Assembly: GCF_014196845.1 (NCBI RefSeq)
Contig: NZ_JACIEM010000006.1
Location: forward strand, 124,001 to 188,000
DNA from: Aurantimonas endophytica
GTDB taxonomy: Bacteria; Pseudomonadota; Alphaproteobacteria; Rhizobiales; Rhizobiaceae
Direction: 5' to 3'
Length of the DNA: 64,000 nucleotides
A model generated the notes under the pieces. It saw only the letters and a program-made list of their open reading frames with translations. It had not been told where the DNA came from and searched no databases. Shown piece by piece: positions 1 through 9,675 of the stretch. The position numbers and the translations under genes were made by a program. The number at the start of each line of letters is the position of its first letter. Within the stretch, counting starts at the first letter, position 1.

Positions 1-543
1 TGGACCTTTGGCGCCAACATCCTGCGTGACGAACTCGGCTTCAGCGACGGCGGCATCGCGCTTGCCTGGAGCGTGCTGGGTGCCGCAGGCATTGCCGGCG
101 CCGCGACCGGTATCCTGACGGTCCGCTTCGGGATCGGCCAGGTCCATCGGCTGGCCGTGTTCGCCATGGTCGTTGCGCTGACTGGGCTCGTCGGCGCGGG
201 CCATGCTCCCGCGGTCGCCTTCGCCGTCATGGGCCTGTTCGGCGTTGCCTACATCGTCTCGAGCGGTGCCTTTCTCCTGTGGGGAATCATGCTGTATCCG
301 GCCCGGCCGGATATCGGGCTCGGCCTGCCCTTCCTGATGATCGCGCTCGGGCAGACGGCCGGCGCACCGCTGTTCGGATTCCTGTGGGACGCGGCCGGGA
401 GCGCCGCAGCCCTCGCGACCTTCGCGGTGATCATGGCGAGTGCCGCGTTCTGGACTCCAGGCCAGCCCTCGGCACGAAGGAGGAGCAGCCGGGTGGCGTC
501 CCCTGCCGCGACAGCGAACGCGTTGTCCGCCGATTGCGGTTGA
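1..543 (+). CDS. MFS transporter, C-terminal part (cut by window start)
   Basis: The reading frame is open at base 1 and ends at 543, so only about 180 C-terminal residues are visible. They contain alternating hydrophobic segments separated by short basic loops, as in the second half of a major facilitator superfamily carrier. The GQTAGAPLFGFLWD segment in the penultimate helix pair resembles YbfB/YjiJ-like MFS proteins. The last 30 residues are a polar, Ser/Arg-rich cytoplasmic tail. Substrate cannot be inferred. An internal ATG at 73 is not the true start, because the frame and the membrane pattern continue upstream of it. Confidence 0.75.
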   Translation, partial: WTFGANILRDELGFSDGGIALAWSVLGAAGIAGAATGILTVRFGIGQVHRLAVFAMVVALTGLVGAGHAPAVAFAVMGLFGVAYIVSSGAFLLWGIMLYPARPDIGLGLPFLMIALGQTAGAPLFGFLWDAAGSAAALATFAVIMASAAFWTPGQPSARRRSSRVASPAATANALSADCG

Positions 544-687
544 CGGGATGCGAGGCCGAGGGCTCGGGGGCCGGACGCGACGATGATTGCCCTCGACATG
601 GTCACGTAATAGGTCCCATGCCCGAGCACTGCATGCCCGGCCAAGGCCTCTGCCATGCGTGACGCAACCGGGCAGAAGGAAGCCGGG

Positions 688-1266
688 ATGGGGCTGCTGC
701 CGTTGGACTTCTTCCGCCGCGATGCCGTCAGCGTCGCCCGGGACCTCCTTGGAACGACCCTCCTGGTCGGAGGCGTCGGCGGCGCGATCGTCGAGACGGA
801 AGCCTACGGTCACGACGACCCGGCCTCCCACTCGTTTCGCGGCCCCACGCCGCGCAATGCCGCGATGTTCGGGCCGCCGGGGCATGCCTATGTCTACCGG
901 TCATACGGTATCCACTGGTGTTTCAACGTCGTTTGCGCGGAAGGCCCTGCGGGAAGCGCCGTCCTGATCCGGGCGCTCGAGCCTCTGGTGGAACTGGATG
1001 CGATGCGCGAGCGCCGGCGCGCCGAAGACCCGCGCCTCCTCTGTTCGGGCCCCGGACGGCTGACGCAGGCACTCGGCATCACCAGCGCCCACGATGCCCT
1101 GCCGCTCGATGCGGCACCGTTTCGCCTGGAGCAGGGTTTGCCGCCGGCGGAGATCCTCGTAGGGCCGCGCATCGGCATCACGCGGGCGGCAGACATGCCA
1201 TGGCGCTTCGGCGTGGCCGGCTCGCGCTTCCTCAGCCGTCCGTTTCCCCGGGCGGCGAGACGGTAG
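688..1266 (+). CDS. mpg: DNA-3-methyladenine glycosylase (AAG/MPG family)
   Basis: This 192-aa protein matches the alkyladenine DNA glycosylase family, which excises 3-methyladenine, 7-methylguanine and hypoxanthine in base-excision repair. The catalytic region reads IVETEAY (residues 34-40), followed by [15 protein letters not shown] and YVYRSYGIH. These contain the family's active-site Glu and the DNA-intercalating and base-contacting residues. The protein ends in the usual LSRPFPR-type tail. ATG 688 is chosen over the upstream ATG at 655 because AAGGA lies 7 bases before it and the conserved fold starts at LLPLDFF. Length is typical for bacterial members. It has no evident operon partner. 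Confidence 0.93.
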   Translation: MGLLPLDFFRRDAVSVARDLLGTTLLVGGVGGAIVETEAYGHDDPASHSFRGPTPRNAAMFGPPGHAYVYRSYGIHWCFNVVCAEGPAGSAVLIRALEPLVELDAMRERRRAEDPRLLCSGPGRLTQALGITSAHDALPLDAAPFRLEQGLPPAEILVGPRIGITRAADMPWRFGVAGSRFLSRPFPRAARR

Positions 1267-1381
1267 ACACCGGTGCGGGCCGGGCGCGCTTCCTGGAGCC
1301 TGCATCCCCCGCCGGGAGATTTGTGGCAAACCGCGCCGGCGGCCATAGTTGACCGGGGGTCAACGCGGCGGGAGCGAACGC

Positions 1382-2851
1382 ATGGAACTGATCTACCAGT
1401 TCTTCGGGCTGATCGAAGACCTCACCTGGGGATGGGCGCTCATCCCGATCCTGGTGATCTTCGGCCTGTTCATCACGGCAATGACGGGCTTCGTCCAGTT
1501 CCAGTTCTTCGGCCGGATGTTCCGCGTGCTGTCCTCGAAGAACCAGACGGGGGATCCGAACGCGATCAGCGCGCGCGAAGCGCTGCTCATCTCGGTCGGC
1601 GGGCGGGTCGGCGGCGGCAACATCGCGGGTGTCGCGGTGGCGATCACGATCGGCGGGCCCGGCGCGGTCTTCTGGATGTGGGCGATCGCCCTCGTCGGCA
1701 TGGCGACCAGCCTCGTCGAATCCTCGCTCGCGCAGCTCTACAAGCGGTCCGCCGGTGACGGCACCTACAAGGGCGGCCCGGCCGGCTACATCCTTTACGG
1801 ACTCGGGCACCAGTACCGCTGGCTCGCGGTGATCTACGCCCTGTGCCTGCTTCTGTCCTTCGCGTTCGGATTCAACGCCTTCCAGGGCAACACCTTCGCC
1901 GGCGCGGCCAACGACAGCCTCGGCATCGACCGCATCTGGAGCGCCCTGCTGCTTGCCGTCATCACCGGCTTCATCGTCTATGGCGGCATCAAGCGCATCG
2001 CCAAGGTGGCGGACGTCATCATCCCGATCATGGCGATCAGCTACATCGCCATGGCGCTCGTCATCATCGTCATCAACATCACGTCGCTGCCGGGCGTGCT
2101 CTGGATGATCGTCGCCAACGCCTTCGGGTTCGAGGAAGCGGTCGGCGGCGGCATGGGGGCTGCCATCGCGCAAGGACTGCGGCGCGGCCTCTTCTCCAAC
2201 GAGGCAGGCCTCGGGTCGGCGCCGAACGTTGCCGCCACCGCGCATGTGCGCCACCCGATCAGCCAGGGGATCACCCAGTCCTTCTCGGTCTTCATCGACA
2301 CCATCGTCATCTGCTCCTGCACCGCCTTCGTCATCCTCCTGAGCCCGCTCTACACGCCGGGCGCGGAGATCGACGGGGTCGTGCTGACGCAGCAGTCGCT
2401 GGTGAGCCATCTCGGTGATTGGTCACAGTACTACCTCACCTTCGCCATCCTGCTCTTCGCGTTCAGCTCCATCATCTACAACTACTATCTGGGGGAGGTG
2501 GCGCTCGGGGTGATGACGAAACATCCGGCCTCGCTGCACGTCCTGAGGATCGCCATCGTCGGCGTCGTGTTCCTCGGCGCCACCGCGCCCGGGGCGACGG
2601 CCGTGTTCTTCTTCTCGGACCCGCTGATGGGCATCCTCGCACTGGTCAACCTCATCGCCATCATGATGCTGTTCCCGGTGCTCATGCGGATCCTGAACGA
2701 CTTCAGGGCTCAGCTGAAAAACGGCGCGCTGCGACCGGTCTTCGATCCTGCGAAATTCCCCGATCTCGACCTCGACCACACGGCATGGCCGGATGCGCAC
2801 CTGGCAGAACCGGCACGGGATGTCCCGAACGCTGCGCGGGTCGCGGGCTAG
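1382..2851 (+). CDS. sodium:alanine/glycine symporter, AGCS family
   Basis: The 489-aa multi-pass inner-membrane protein is of the alanine or glycine:cation symporter (AGCS) family, which imports small neutral amino acids with Na+. About ten hydrophobic helices are visible. Conserved AGCS stretches include GGGNIAGVAVAI near residue 78, the YKGGPAGY loop near 135, GLRRGLFSNEAGLGSAPN near 265 and the late SSIIYNYYLGE helix. ATG 1382 is preferred to ATG 1349 because GGGAG lies about 8 bases upstream and the family begins near MELIYQFF. The C-terminal 50 residues are hydrophilic. Amino-acid specificity cannot be assigned from sequence. Confidence 0.92.
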   Translation: MELIYQFFGLIEDLTWGWALIPILVIFGLFITAMTGFVQFQFFGRMFRVLSSKNQTGDPNAISAREALLISVGGRVGGGNIAGVAVAITIGGPGAVFWMWAIALVGMATSLVESSLAQLYKRSAGDGTYKGGPAGYILYGLGHQYRWLAVIYALCLLLSFAFGFNAFQGNTFAGAANDSLGIDRIWSALLLAVITGFIVYGGIKRIAKVADVIIPIMAISYIAMALVIIVINITSLPGVLWMIVANAFGFEEAVGGGMGAAIAQGLRRGLFSNEAGLGSAPNVAATAHVRHPISQGITQSFSVFIDTIVICSCTAFVILLSPLYTPGAEIDGVVLTQQSLVSHLGDWSQYYLTFAILLFAFSSIIYNYYLGEVALGVMTKHPASLHVLRIAIVGVVFLGATAPGATAVFFFSDPLMGILALVNLIAIMMLFPVLMRILNDFRAQLKNGALRPVFDPAKFPDLDLDHTAWPDAHLAEPARDVPNAARVAG

Positions 2852-2902
2852 CCGAACCCGGCGGGAGCTGCAGGGCTGTTCGCAAGGAAGTCCACGCTGA
2901 TC

Positions 2903-3187
2903 ATGGCTTATGACAGCGTCTTCGGCGACGTGAAGGCCCCACGCGAAAGCGACGAGTTCAGGAAGGATGCCGCGCGCTGGATCGGCAGCCACGGCAAAAC
3001 TACGCTCGGTCAAATGCTGACTGAATCGAGGCCAGCGGTCGAGATGACAGACGAGGCGTTCGCGCCGGTGGCTGACAGCTGGCAATATACGAGTACCGCT
3101 ACGGCCATGGTCACGAGTGATTTCCGTGCACGCTTTGGCCGTCCGCGTAGCGTTCGCGACGAAATCTCGCTCGAGCTTCGGATGTGA
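2903..3187 (+). CDS. doubtful small ORF, hypothetical protein
   Basis: A 94-aa frame in the 418-bp gap between the AGCS symporter and the exporter operon. A weak AAGGAAG sits about 13 bases before the ATG. The product is soluble and acidic at first, with no signal peptide, helix-turn-helix or motif I recognise. The only support is that the frame is open with a possible ribosome site, and a longer antisense frame covers the same DNA, so this may not be a gene. Apart from it I see nothing in 2852-3293. Confidence 0.22.
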   Translation: MAYDSVFGDVKAPRESDEFRKDAARWIGSHGKTTLGQMLTESRPAVEMTDEAFAPVADSWQYTSTATAMVTSDFRARFGRPRSVRDEISLELRM

Positions 3188-3293
3188 AGTTGTCAATGCG
3201 TCATGCTTCTCATTTACTGGCAACCGCATAGGCACCTGTCGCGAGTCCAGCACGATCGGCCTGTAAGTTGTGCGAATGCCGGAACGACTGAAA

Positions 3294-4361
3294 ATGATCT
3301 CCCGAAGCCGGTGGTATTGGCTGGCGGCCGCCATCGTCGCGCTCGCAGCGGGCTGGTATCTCACCCGGTATGTCGCGGAAGACGCGTTGCCGCCTGGCAT
3401 GGCCTCGGGCAATGGCCGCATCGAAGCCGTGGCCATCGACATCGCCGCGCGCACGGGTGGCCGCATCAGGGAGATACTGGTTCAGGAGGGGGAAGCCGTG
3501 GCGGCGGGCGATGTGTTGGCGCGTCTCGACACGCAGCAGCTCGAAGCCCAGTTGCGCGAGGCGCAGGCACAGCATCGGCGCGGCCGGATTGGAAGGGACG
3601 TCGCCGAAAGCGGCGTGGCACAAGCCGAGGCCGAACTCTCCGCGGCGCTCGCGGTCGTTGCGCAGCGGGAAGCCGAACTGGGCTCGGCGGAAAGCCAGTA
3701 CAATCGCTCGCGCCAGCTTGTGGACCGCAATGCCGTTGCGCAGCAGGTCGTTGATGACAACCGTGCCCGTGTCGAAGGCGCGCGTGCCGTGCTCAATGCC
3801 GCGCGCGCCCAGGTTGCCGCCGCCGAGGCCGGTGTCTCGACGGCCCAGCTGCGGATCGTGGATGCGGATGCGACGGTCGAAGCGACCGAGGCGGCCATCG
3901 AACGCATCAAGGCCGACATCGACGACAGCTCCTTGCGGGCGCCGCGGAGCGGCCGCGTGCAATACCTCGTTGCGCAGCCGGGCGAGGTGGTCGCAGGCGG
4001 TGGGCGCGTGCTCAACCTCATCGACCTCGAGGACGTCTTCATGACGGTTTTCCTCTCGACTGTGGACGCCGGCCGACTTGCCATGGGCGCGGAGGCGCGC
4101 ATCGTGCTCGACACCGCCCCGGACGTGGTCATTCCGGCACAGGTCTCGTTCCTCTCCGACGTCGCGCAGTTTACGCCGCGCATGGTCGAGACCGCCGAAG
4201 AGCGGCAGGGACTGATGTTCCGGGTGAAGGTCCGCGTTCCCCCGGAGCTGCTGCAGAAATATGCCGACTACGTGAAGCCCGGCCTCCCGGGGATCGCCTA
4301 TGTGCTTATCGATCCCTCGGCCGAATGGCCGCAAAGCCTGCGCACCGGACTGCTCGAATGA
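3294..4361 (+). CDS. HlyD-family membrane fusion protein (YhiI/YbhG type)
   Basis: Periplasmic adaptor of an ABC exporter. The order is an N-terminal membrane anchor (about residues 5-22), a lipoyl half-motif around [19 protein letters not shown], a long Ala/Glu/Arg-rich coiled-coil hairpin (roughly 75-215), the second lipoyl half around [12 protein letters not shown], and a beta-barrel segment. Possible starts are GTG 3270, ATG 3276 and ATG 3294. The last is chosen because GGAA lies 9 bases upstream and it places the anchor at the very N-terminus as in relatives. Its stop overlaps the next start by 4 bases (ATGA), so it is translationally coupled to the RbbA-type ATPase, matching the E. coli yhiI-rbbA-yhhJ order. 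Confidence 0.9.
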   Translation: MISRSRWYWLAAAIVALAAGWYLTRYVAEDALPPGMASGNGRIEAVAIDIAARTGGRIREILVQEGEAVAAGDVLARLDTQQLEAQLREAQAQHRRGRIGRDVAESGVAQAEAELSAALAVVAQREAELGSAESQYNRSRQLVDRNAVAQQVVDDNRARVEGARAVLNAARAQVAAAEAGVSTAQLRIVDADATVEATEAAIERIKADIDDSSLRAPRSGRVQYLVAQPGEVVAGGGRVLNLIDLEDVFMTVFLSTVDAGRLAMGAEARIVLDTAPDVVIPAQVSFLSDVAQFTPRMVETAEERQGLMFRVKVRVPPELLQKYADYVKPGLPGIAYVLIDPSAEWPQSLRTGLLE

Positions 4362-7141
4362 ACGGCCCGGCCAGAAGCGGCGACGCGCCGCCGTGTGCCG
4401 CGCGCGTAAAGGCAGTCAGTCACGTCTTCAAGAAGACGCGTGCGCTCGACGGGGTCTCGATCGACTTCCCGTCGGGTAAGATCCTGGGCCTGATCGGTCC
4501 GGACGGCGTGGGCAAGTCAACCTTGCTGTCGCTCATCGCCGGCGCGCGCAAGGTGCAGCAGGGCGAAGTCGAAGCGCTCGGCGCCGACATGAGGAACGCG
4601 CGCCAGCGCGGCGAGATCGGCCCGCGCATCGCCTACATGCCGCAGGGGCTCGGCATGAACCTCTATCCGACGCTGTCCGTCTTCGAGAACGTCGACTTCT
4701 TCGGCCGCCTCTTTGGCCATGCCCGGAAGGAGCGTGCGCAGCGCATTCACGAACTCCTCGCCGCGACGGGCCTGGACCCGTTTCCCGATCGCCCGGCGGG
4801 CAAGCTGTCGGGCGGGATGAAGCAGAAGCTCGGCCTGTGCTGCGCGCTGATCCACGATCCCGACCTCCTGATCCTCGACGAGCCGACGACCGGCGTGGAT
4901 CCGCTCGCGCGCCGCCAGGTCTGGGAGCTGATCGGCGAGATTCGGACAGGCAGACCCGGCATGGGCGTCATCGTCGCCACCGCCTACATGGACGAGGCGG
5001 CCGATTTCGACTGGCTCGTCGCGATGGATGCAGGGCGCGTGCTCGCATCCGGAACCCCGGCAGAACTGCGGGAGCAAACCGGGAGGCCCTCGCTTGACGA
5101 GGCCTTCATCGCGCTCCTGCCGGAGGCAAAGCGCAGTCGGCATCGCAAGGTCGAGATTCCCCCCCGTCGGGAAGCCGATGGCGACCGGCCCGCGATCGAG
5201 GCGGAGGGGCTGACGATGCGCTTCGGCAGTTTCACGGCCGTCGACGATGTCAGCTTCCGCATCCCGCGCGGCGAGATCTTCGGCTTCCTCGGCTCGAATG
5301 GCTGCGGCAAGACCACCACCATGAAGATGCTGACCGGACTGCTGCCGGCCAGCGACGGCACGGCCCGGCTGTTCGGCCAGGAGGTCGACCCGCACGATAT
5401 CGATACGCGGCGACGCGTCGGATACATGTCGCAGTCCTTCTCGCTCTATTCCGAGCTGACCGTCCGGCAGAATCTCGACCTCCACGCCCGGCTCTTCCAG
5501 ATGCAGGCGGGCAGTATTCCCGGGCGCATACAGGAAATGGCCAAGCGCTTCGATCTCATGGAGGTGCTCGACGCATTGCCCGGCGCGCTGCCGCTCGGCG
5601 TGACCCAGCGCCTGTCGCTCGCCGCGGCAATGATCCACGCGCCCGAAATCCTGATCCTCGACGAGCCGACCTCCGGCGTCGATCCCGTCGCGCGCGATTC
5701 GCTGTGGCAGAGTTTTGCTGACCTCTCCCGCCAGGACGGCGTGACGATCTTCATCTCCACCCATTTCATGAACGAGGCGGAACGTTGCGACCGCATCTCG
5801 CTGATGCATGCGGGCAAGGTGCTCGTCAGCGATACGCCGGATGCAATCGTAAGAAAGCGCGGCAGCGCCGACCTGGAAGATGCTTTCGTCACTTATCTGA
5901 AGGAGGCGATCGATCGGGAGGAGGGCCCGCAGGCCACCAGGCCGGGAGCGGACTCCGCCTCGCCGAAGGTCGTCCATGCTGCTGCTCACGAGTCCGGACC
6001 AGCCCGAAGCCGCTTCCTCGATCCTCGACGGATCATGAGTTATGCCCATCGTGAGGCACTGGAGCTGCGTCGCGATCCGATCCGCGCTTCCTTCGCCCTC
6101 ATTGGCAGCCTGCTGCTGCTCTTCGTGCTCGGCTACGGCATCAGCATGGATGTCGAAGATCTGCCATTCGCCGTCCTGGACTACGACCAGACGACCTTGA
6201 GCCGGGACTATACGCTCGACATCTCGGGCTCGCGCTACTTCATCGAACGGCCCCCGATACTCGACCCGGCCGACATGGACCGGAGGATGCGCAGCGGCGA
6301 ACTCAGCCTCGCCATCGAGATACCGCCCGGCTTTGCGCGCGAGGTGGCTCGCGGCCGGAACGTGGAGATCGGCGCGTGGATCGACGGCGCCATGCCCTCG
6401 CGCGCGGAGACGGCCCAGGGCTACGTCGAGGGCCTGCATGCGCACTGGCTGCAACGCCAGGCACGGGAGGCGCGAGGCGACGAGGCGATGGCGAGCGACT
6501 TCCGGCTGGAGACGCGCTTTCGCTACAATCCGAACGTCGAGAGCCTCATCGCCATGGTCCCCGCGGTCATAGCGCTCGTCCTGCTCTTCATCCCGACCAT
6601 GCTGGCGACGCTCTCGATCGTCAGGGAAAAGGACGTCGGTTCCATCGTCAATCTCTACGTGACGCCCGTGACGCGTCTGGAATTCCTGCTCGGCAAGCAA
6701 CTTCCCTATGTCGCACTGGCGATGTTGAACCTCGTCACCCTGACGGCTTCGGCCATCCTCCTCCAGCGCGTTCCGTTCACAGGCAGTCTTTCTGCCTACG
6801 CTCTGGGAGGTCTTCTCTACGTCATTGCCGCGACGGGGCTCGGCCTCCTGGTGTCGAGCTTCATGAACAGCCAGATCGCGGCGATCTTCCTGACGACCGT
6901 CGTGACCATGGTGCTGGCGGTTCAGTATTCCGGCATGATCGACCCGGTCGCCTCGATGGAAGGGGAGGCCGCAATCATCGGCGCGCTCAACCCCGCGACC
7001 CACTTCGTGACCATCGCCCGCGGAACCTTCTCCAAGGCGCTCGGCGTCGGGGACCTGACCACACCGATCCTGTCACTGCTTGCCACCGGCCCCGTTCTAC
7101 TGGCCCTGAGCGTTCTGTTCCTCAAGAAGCAGGCACGCTGA
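4358..7141 (+). CDS. rbbA: RbbA-type ABC transporter: two ATPase domains fused to an ABC-2 permease
   Basis: The 927-aa fusion has ATPase domain 1 (about residues 20-250; Walker [10 protein letters not shown], signature LSGGMKQK, Walker [13 protein letters not shown]), ATPase domain 2 (about 285-520; [20 protein letters not shown]) and an ABC-2 permease (about 565-927) with a large periplasmic loop after the first helix. The second domain lacks a canonical LSGGQ and reads [10 protein letters not shown]. coli RbbA (911 aa), described as a ribosome-associated ATPase, has the same architecture. ATG 4358 overlaps the previous stop and is preferred to ATG 4325. With its neighbours it should form an exporter; the substrate is unknown. 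Confidence 0.9.
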   Translation: MNGPARSGDAPPCAARVKAVSHVFKKTRALDGVSIDFPSGKILGLIGPDGVGKSTLLSLIAGARKVQQGEVEALGADMRNARQRGEIGPRIAYMPQGLGMNLYPTLSVFENVDFFGRLFGHARKERAQRIHELLAATGLDPFPDRPAGKLSGGMKQKLGLCCALIHDPDLLILDEPTTGVDPLARRQVWELIGEIRTGRPGMGVIVATAYMDEAADFDWLVAMDAGRVLASGTPAELREQTGRPSLDEAFIALLPEAKRSRHRKVEIPPRREADGDRPAIEAEGLTMRFGSFTAVDDVSFRIPRGEIFGFLGSNGCGKTTTMKMLTGLLPASDGTARLFGQEVDPHDIDTRRRVGYMSQSFSLYSELTVRQNLDLHARLFQMQAGSIPGRIQEMAKRFDLMEVLDALPGALPLGVTQRLSLAAAMIHAPEILILDEPTSGVDPVARDSLWQSFADLSRQDGVTIFISTHFMNEAERCDRISLMHAGKVLVSDTPDAIVRKRGSADLEDAFVTYLKEAIDREEGPQATRPGADSASPKVVHAAAHESGPARSRFLDPRRIMSYAHREALELRRDPIRASFALIGSLLLLFVLGYGISMDVEDLPFAVLDYDQTTLSRDYTLDISGSRYFIERPPILDPADMDRRMRSGELSLAIEIPPGFAREVARGRNVEIGAWIDGAMPSRAETAQGYVEGLHAHWLQRQAREARGDEAMASDFRLETRFRYNPNVESLIAMVPAVIALVLLFIPTMLATLSIVREKDVGSIVNLYVTPVTRLEFLLGKQLPYVALAMLNLVTLTASAILLQRVPFTGSLSAYALGGLLYVIAATGLGLLVSSFMNSQIAAIFLTTVVTMVLAVQYSGMIDPVASMEGEAAIIGALNPATHFVTIARGTFSKALGVGDLTTPILSLLATGPVLLALSVLFLKKQAR

Positions 7142-7143
7142 GC

Positions 7144-8232
7144 ATGCGGATTGCCACCATCTGGCGACTGGGTATCAAGGAATTATGGGGCCTGCTGCGC
7201 TCGCCGGCACTCCTTGTCCTGATCGCAGCGGTGTTCTCGATCCAGGTATATGCGTCGGCCGTCGCGACCCCGTTCTCGCTCAACAAGGCGCCGATATCGA
7301 TCGTGGACGAAGACGTCTCGCCGCTTTCGGCACGCGTCGCCTCGGCATTCTACCTGCCCTATTTCAATCCGCCGCGGGCGATCACCCTGACGGAGATGAA
7401 CCGGCGGATGGATGAAGGCACCGACACCTTCGCGCTGGTCATCCCGCCCCACTTCCAGCGGGACCTGCTGGCCGGCAGCGAGCCCACCATGCAGCTCAAC
7501 GTCGATGCGACCCGCATGACCCAGGCCTTTACCGGCGCCGGCTATGTCCAGGCGATCGTCGCTGGCGAAGTCGCAGAATTCCTGCAGCGTTACCGCGCCG
7601 TCACGACCCCGCCGGTGGAACTGATACTCCGCGCCCGCTTCAATCCGGAACTTAATCTCGGCTGGTTCAGCGGGTTGATGGAGGTCGTCAACAACATCGC
7701 CCTGCTGTCGGTCATTCTGGCTGGCGCCGCCCTCATCCGCGAACGCGAACGCGGCACGATCGACCACCTTCTCGTCATGCCGGTGAAGCCGGTGGAGATC
7801 GTGCTCGGCAAGATCTGGCCGATGGCGATGGTGGTGCTGGTGGCGGCGTGCCTTTCCATCACTGTGGTGGTGCAGACGTGGCTGGCCATCCCCGTGGCGG
7901 GCTCGCTCTGGCTCTTCGTGCTTGGCATGGCGCTGCAACTCTTCGCGACGACCTCGCTCGGCATCCTGCTTGCGACGATTGCCGGATCAATGCCGCAATT
8001 CGGTCTGCTCCTCATGCTGGTTCTCTTTCCGCTTCAGATCCTGGCCGGCGGGCTGACGCCGATCGAGAACATGCCGGGTGGGCTTCGGCAGCTTATGGCG
8101 CTGGCGCCCGACACGCATTTCGTCTCGCTCTCGCAGGCGATCATGTTCCGCGGGGCGGGGCTAGAGGTCATCTGGCCAGAGCTGTTGAGCCTCCTCGCCA
8201 TCGGCCTGGCGTTTTTCGCGATATCCTTGTGA
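7144..8232 (+). CDS. ABC-2 permease (YhhJ type), with a premature TGA
   Basis: The 362-aa permease has one N-terminal membrane helix, a periplasmic domain of about 150 residues, and then five helices, the last being ELLSLLAIGLAFFAISL. It starts 2 bases after the rbbA stop and completes the YhiI/RbbA/YhhJ-type exporter. After the TGA at 8230-8232 the same frame continues with codons for RFRKSLR and then a TAG at 8254-8256. Relatives usually end in an Arg-Phe-Arg-Lys tail directly after the last helix. The gene therefore seems to have lost its last eight or so residues to a nonsense change, or the base is a sequencing error. The membrane core is intact and may still work. Confidence 0.87.
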   Translation: MRIATIWRLGIKELWGLLRSPALLVLIAAVFSIQVYASAVATPFSLNKAPISIVDEDVSPLSARVASAFYLPYFNPPRAITLTEMNRRMDEGTDTFALVIPPHFQRDLLAGSEPTMQLNVDATRMTQAFTGAGYVQAIVAGEVAEFLQRYRAVTTPPVELILRARFNPELNLGWFSGLMEVVNNIALLSVILAGAALIRERERGTIDHLLVMPVKPVEIVLGKIWPMAMVVLVAACLSITVVVQTWLAIPVAGSLWLFVLGMALQLFATTSLGILLATIAGSMPQFGLLLMLVLFPLQILAGGLTPIENMPGGLRQLMALAPDTHFVSLSQAIMFRGAGLEVIWPELLSLLAIGLAFFAISL

Positions 8233-8470
8233 CGCTTCCGAAAGTCACTGCGATAGCGACGATGCCACGGTGGCCGGCCCTGAGTTCGGACCGCCTTGCG
8301 GGATAATCTCCAGGTGATGCTGCTCCGGCCGGCGAACTGCTGAAACGTCAGGCCCTGTGCTTTGCGGCAGCGCTGATGTGGTCTCAATCCGTCGCGTTGA
8401 CCAGCCGGGGTAACCGGCACCGCCCGCTTGAAGGGAGACGAAACGCACCGGTCTTGGTATTCGTCGTGCC

Positions 8471-9568
8471 ATGCCGTCGATCCCGTTGCCGTTCGTCATC
8501 TCCCTTGTCCTGTGCCTTCTCCTCGTCCGCATGGGCCGGCAGGATGACGGGAGGCTCGGCCTGTTTCCGTTGCTCGTCGGCGCCTTCGCCCTTCAGGCGG
8601 CTCTGTCCGGACTGAACTGGAGCCTCGGCTGGCATCCGGTTCGGCTCGTGCAGCCGATCCTCGCGGCCGTTCTGCCCGCCCTCGCCTTCGTCGCGTTCGA
8701 CCATCTGCGCCGGAGCGGCAAGCCAGACCCGGCCCGACTCTGGCCGCATCTCGCACCAGCCCTTCTCGTTTCAGTCCTCATCGTCATCCGGCGCGAGCCG
8801 ATCGACCTCGTGCTCTTCGCCGTCTATCTCGGCTACGGCATCGCGCTCCTGCGGATGAGCCGAGCCGGGCCGGGCGCGCTGGTCGCGGCGCGTATCGGCG
8901 ACGAAAATGTCGCCCATCGAGCGCTCGTCGCGCTCGGCTCGCTTCTCATCGCCACCGCCTTCATCGATGCCGCCGTCTCCCTCGACCTCGCGTTCGGTGG
9001 CGGGCGGCTCGCCGGGACGATCCTTACGGTCTCCGGCGTCCTGTGGCTCGCCGCCGCCGGCTATGCCGCGACCGCCGCCGAAGGCAGTCGCCCCGCATCC
9101 GAACCGGACGGCATACAGGACGTGCCGGCATCGCCTACGGCAACGATCGACGGGGGGATCGATGCCGGACCACCACCGGAGGATGCCGCCATCGTCGCGC
9201 GGATCGATCGCCTGATGCGCGAGCACCATCTCTACCGCGACCCGGACCTGACGCTCGAACGCCTCGCCCGCCGCGCCGGCACCCCGGCCCGCCAGATATC
9301 GGCCGCGCTGAATCGCATCCATGGCCGCAACGTCTCGCAAATCGTCAACGAGTACCGGGTGGCGGAGGCGCGAAAGCGCCTCGTCGAGACGCGCGAACCG
9401 GTGACGACCGTGATGCTGGAATCAGGCTTCGGCACGAAGTCCAACTTCAACCGGGAGTTCCTGCGCGTCACGGGCATGAGCCCGAGCGCCTACCGGCAGT
9501 CCAACGGCAGCATCCCTGGCGAAGCGACCTCCGCGCCGGGGAGGGGATCGACCGCAGCCGCGTCCTGA
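8471..9568 (+). CDS. membrane-anchored AraC-family transcriptional regulator
   Basis: A 365-aa protein with an N-terminal half of about seven hydrophobic segments (residues 1-205) and a C-terminal AraC/XylS DNA-binding domain (about 240-345). The recognition region reads LTLERLARRAGTPARQIS, followed by the second helix-turn-helix ending FNREFLRVTGMSPSAYR. This architecture, a membrane sensor joined directly to an AraC domain, lets a cytoplasmic DNA binder respond to a membrane or envelope signal. It lies just before a MacA/MacB-like exporter on the same strand (107-bp gap) and is the obvious candidate regulator. The signal is unknown. Confidence 0.85.
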   Translation: MPSIPLPFVISLVLCLLLVRMGRQDDGRLGLFPLLVGAFALQAALSGLNWSLGWHPVRLVQPILAAVLPALAFVAFDHLRRSGKPDPARLWPHLAPALLVSVLIVIRREPIDLVLFAVYLGYGIALLRMSRAGPGALVAARIGDENVAHRALVALGSLLIATAFIDAAVSLDLAFGGGRLAGTILTVSGVLWLAAAGYAATAAEGSRPASEPDGIQDVPASPTATIDGGIDAGPPPEDAAIVARIDRLMREHHLYRDPDLTLERLARRAGTPARQISAALNRIHGRNVSQIVNEYRVAEARKRLVETREPVTTVMLESGFGTKSNFNREFLRVTGMSPSAYRQSNGSIPGEATSAPGRGSTAAAS

Positions 9569-9675
9569 GCTTTCGCGCGCGAGCGGGGGGCGCCGCTCGA
9601 CCCTGATCGCGATCTCGGACGTCCTCGATCCTGTTCGAGGTCGAACAGTGGAGGACCGCCGGCCATCGTCGGGGC

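Noticed and set aside
4517-7003. Long antisense frame (828 codons) across the RbbA-type gene
   Set aside because: It has no protein-like motifs and is His/Arg/Asp-rich. High GC leaves long open antisense frames in this genome, and the plus-strand product has complete ABC motifs.
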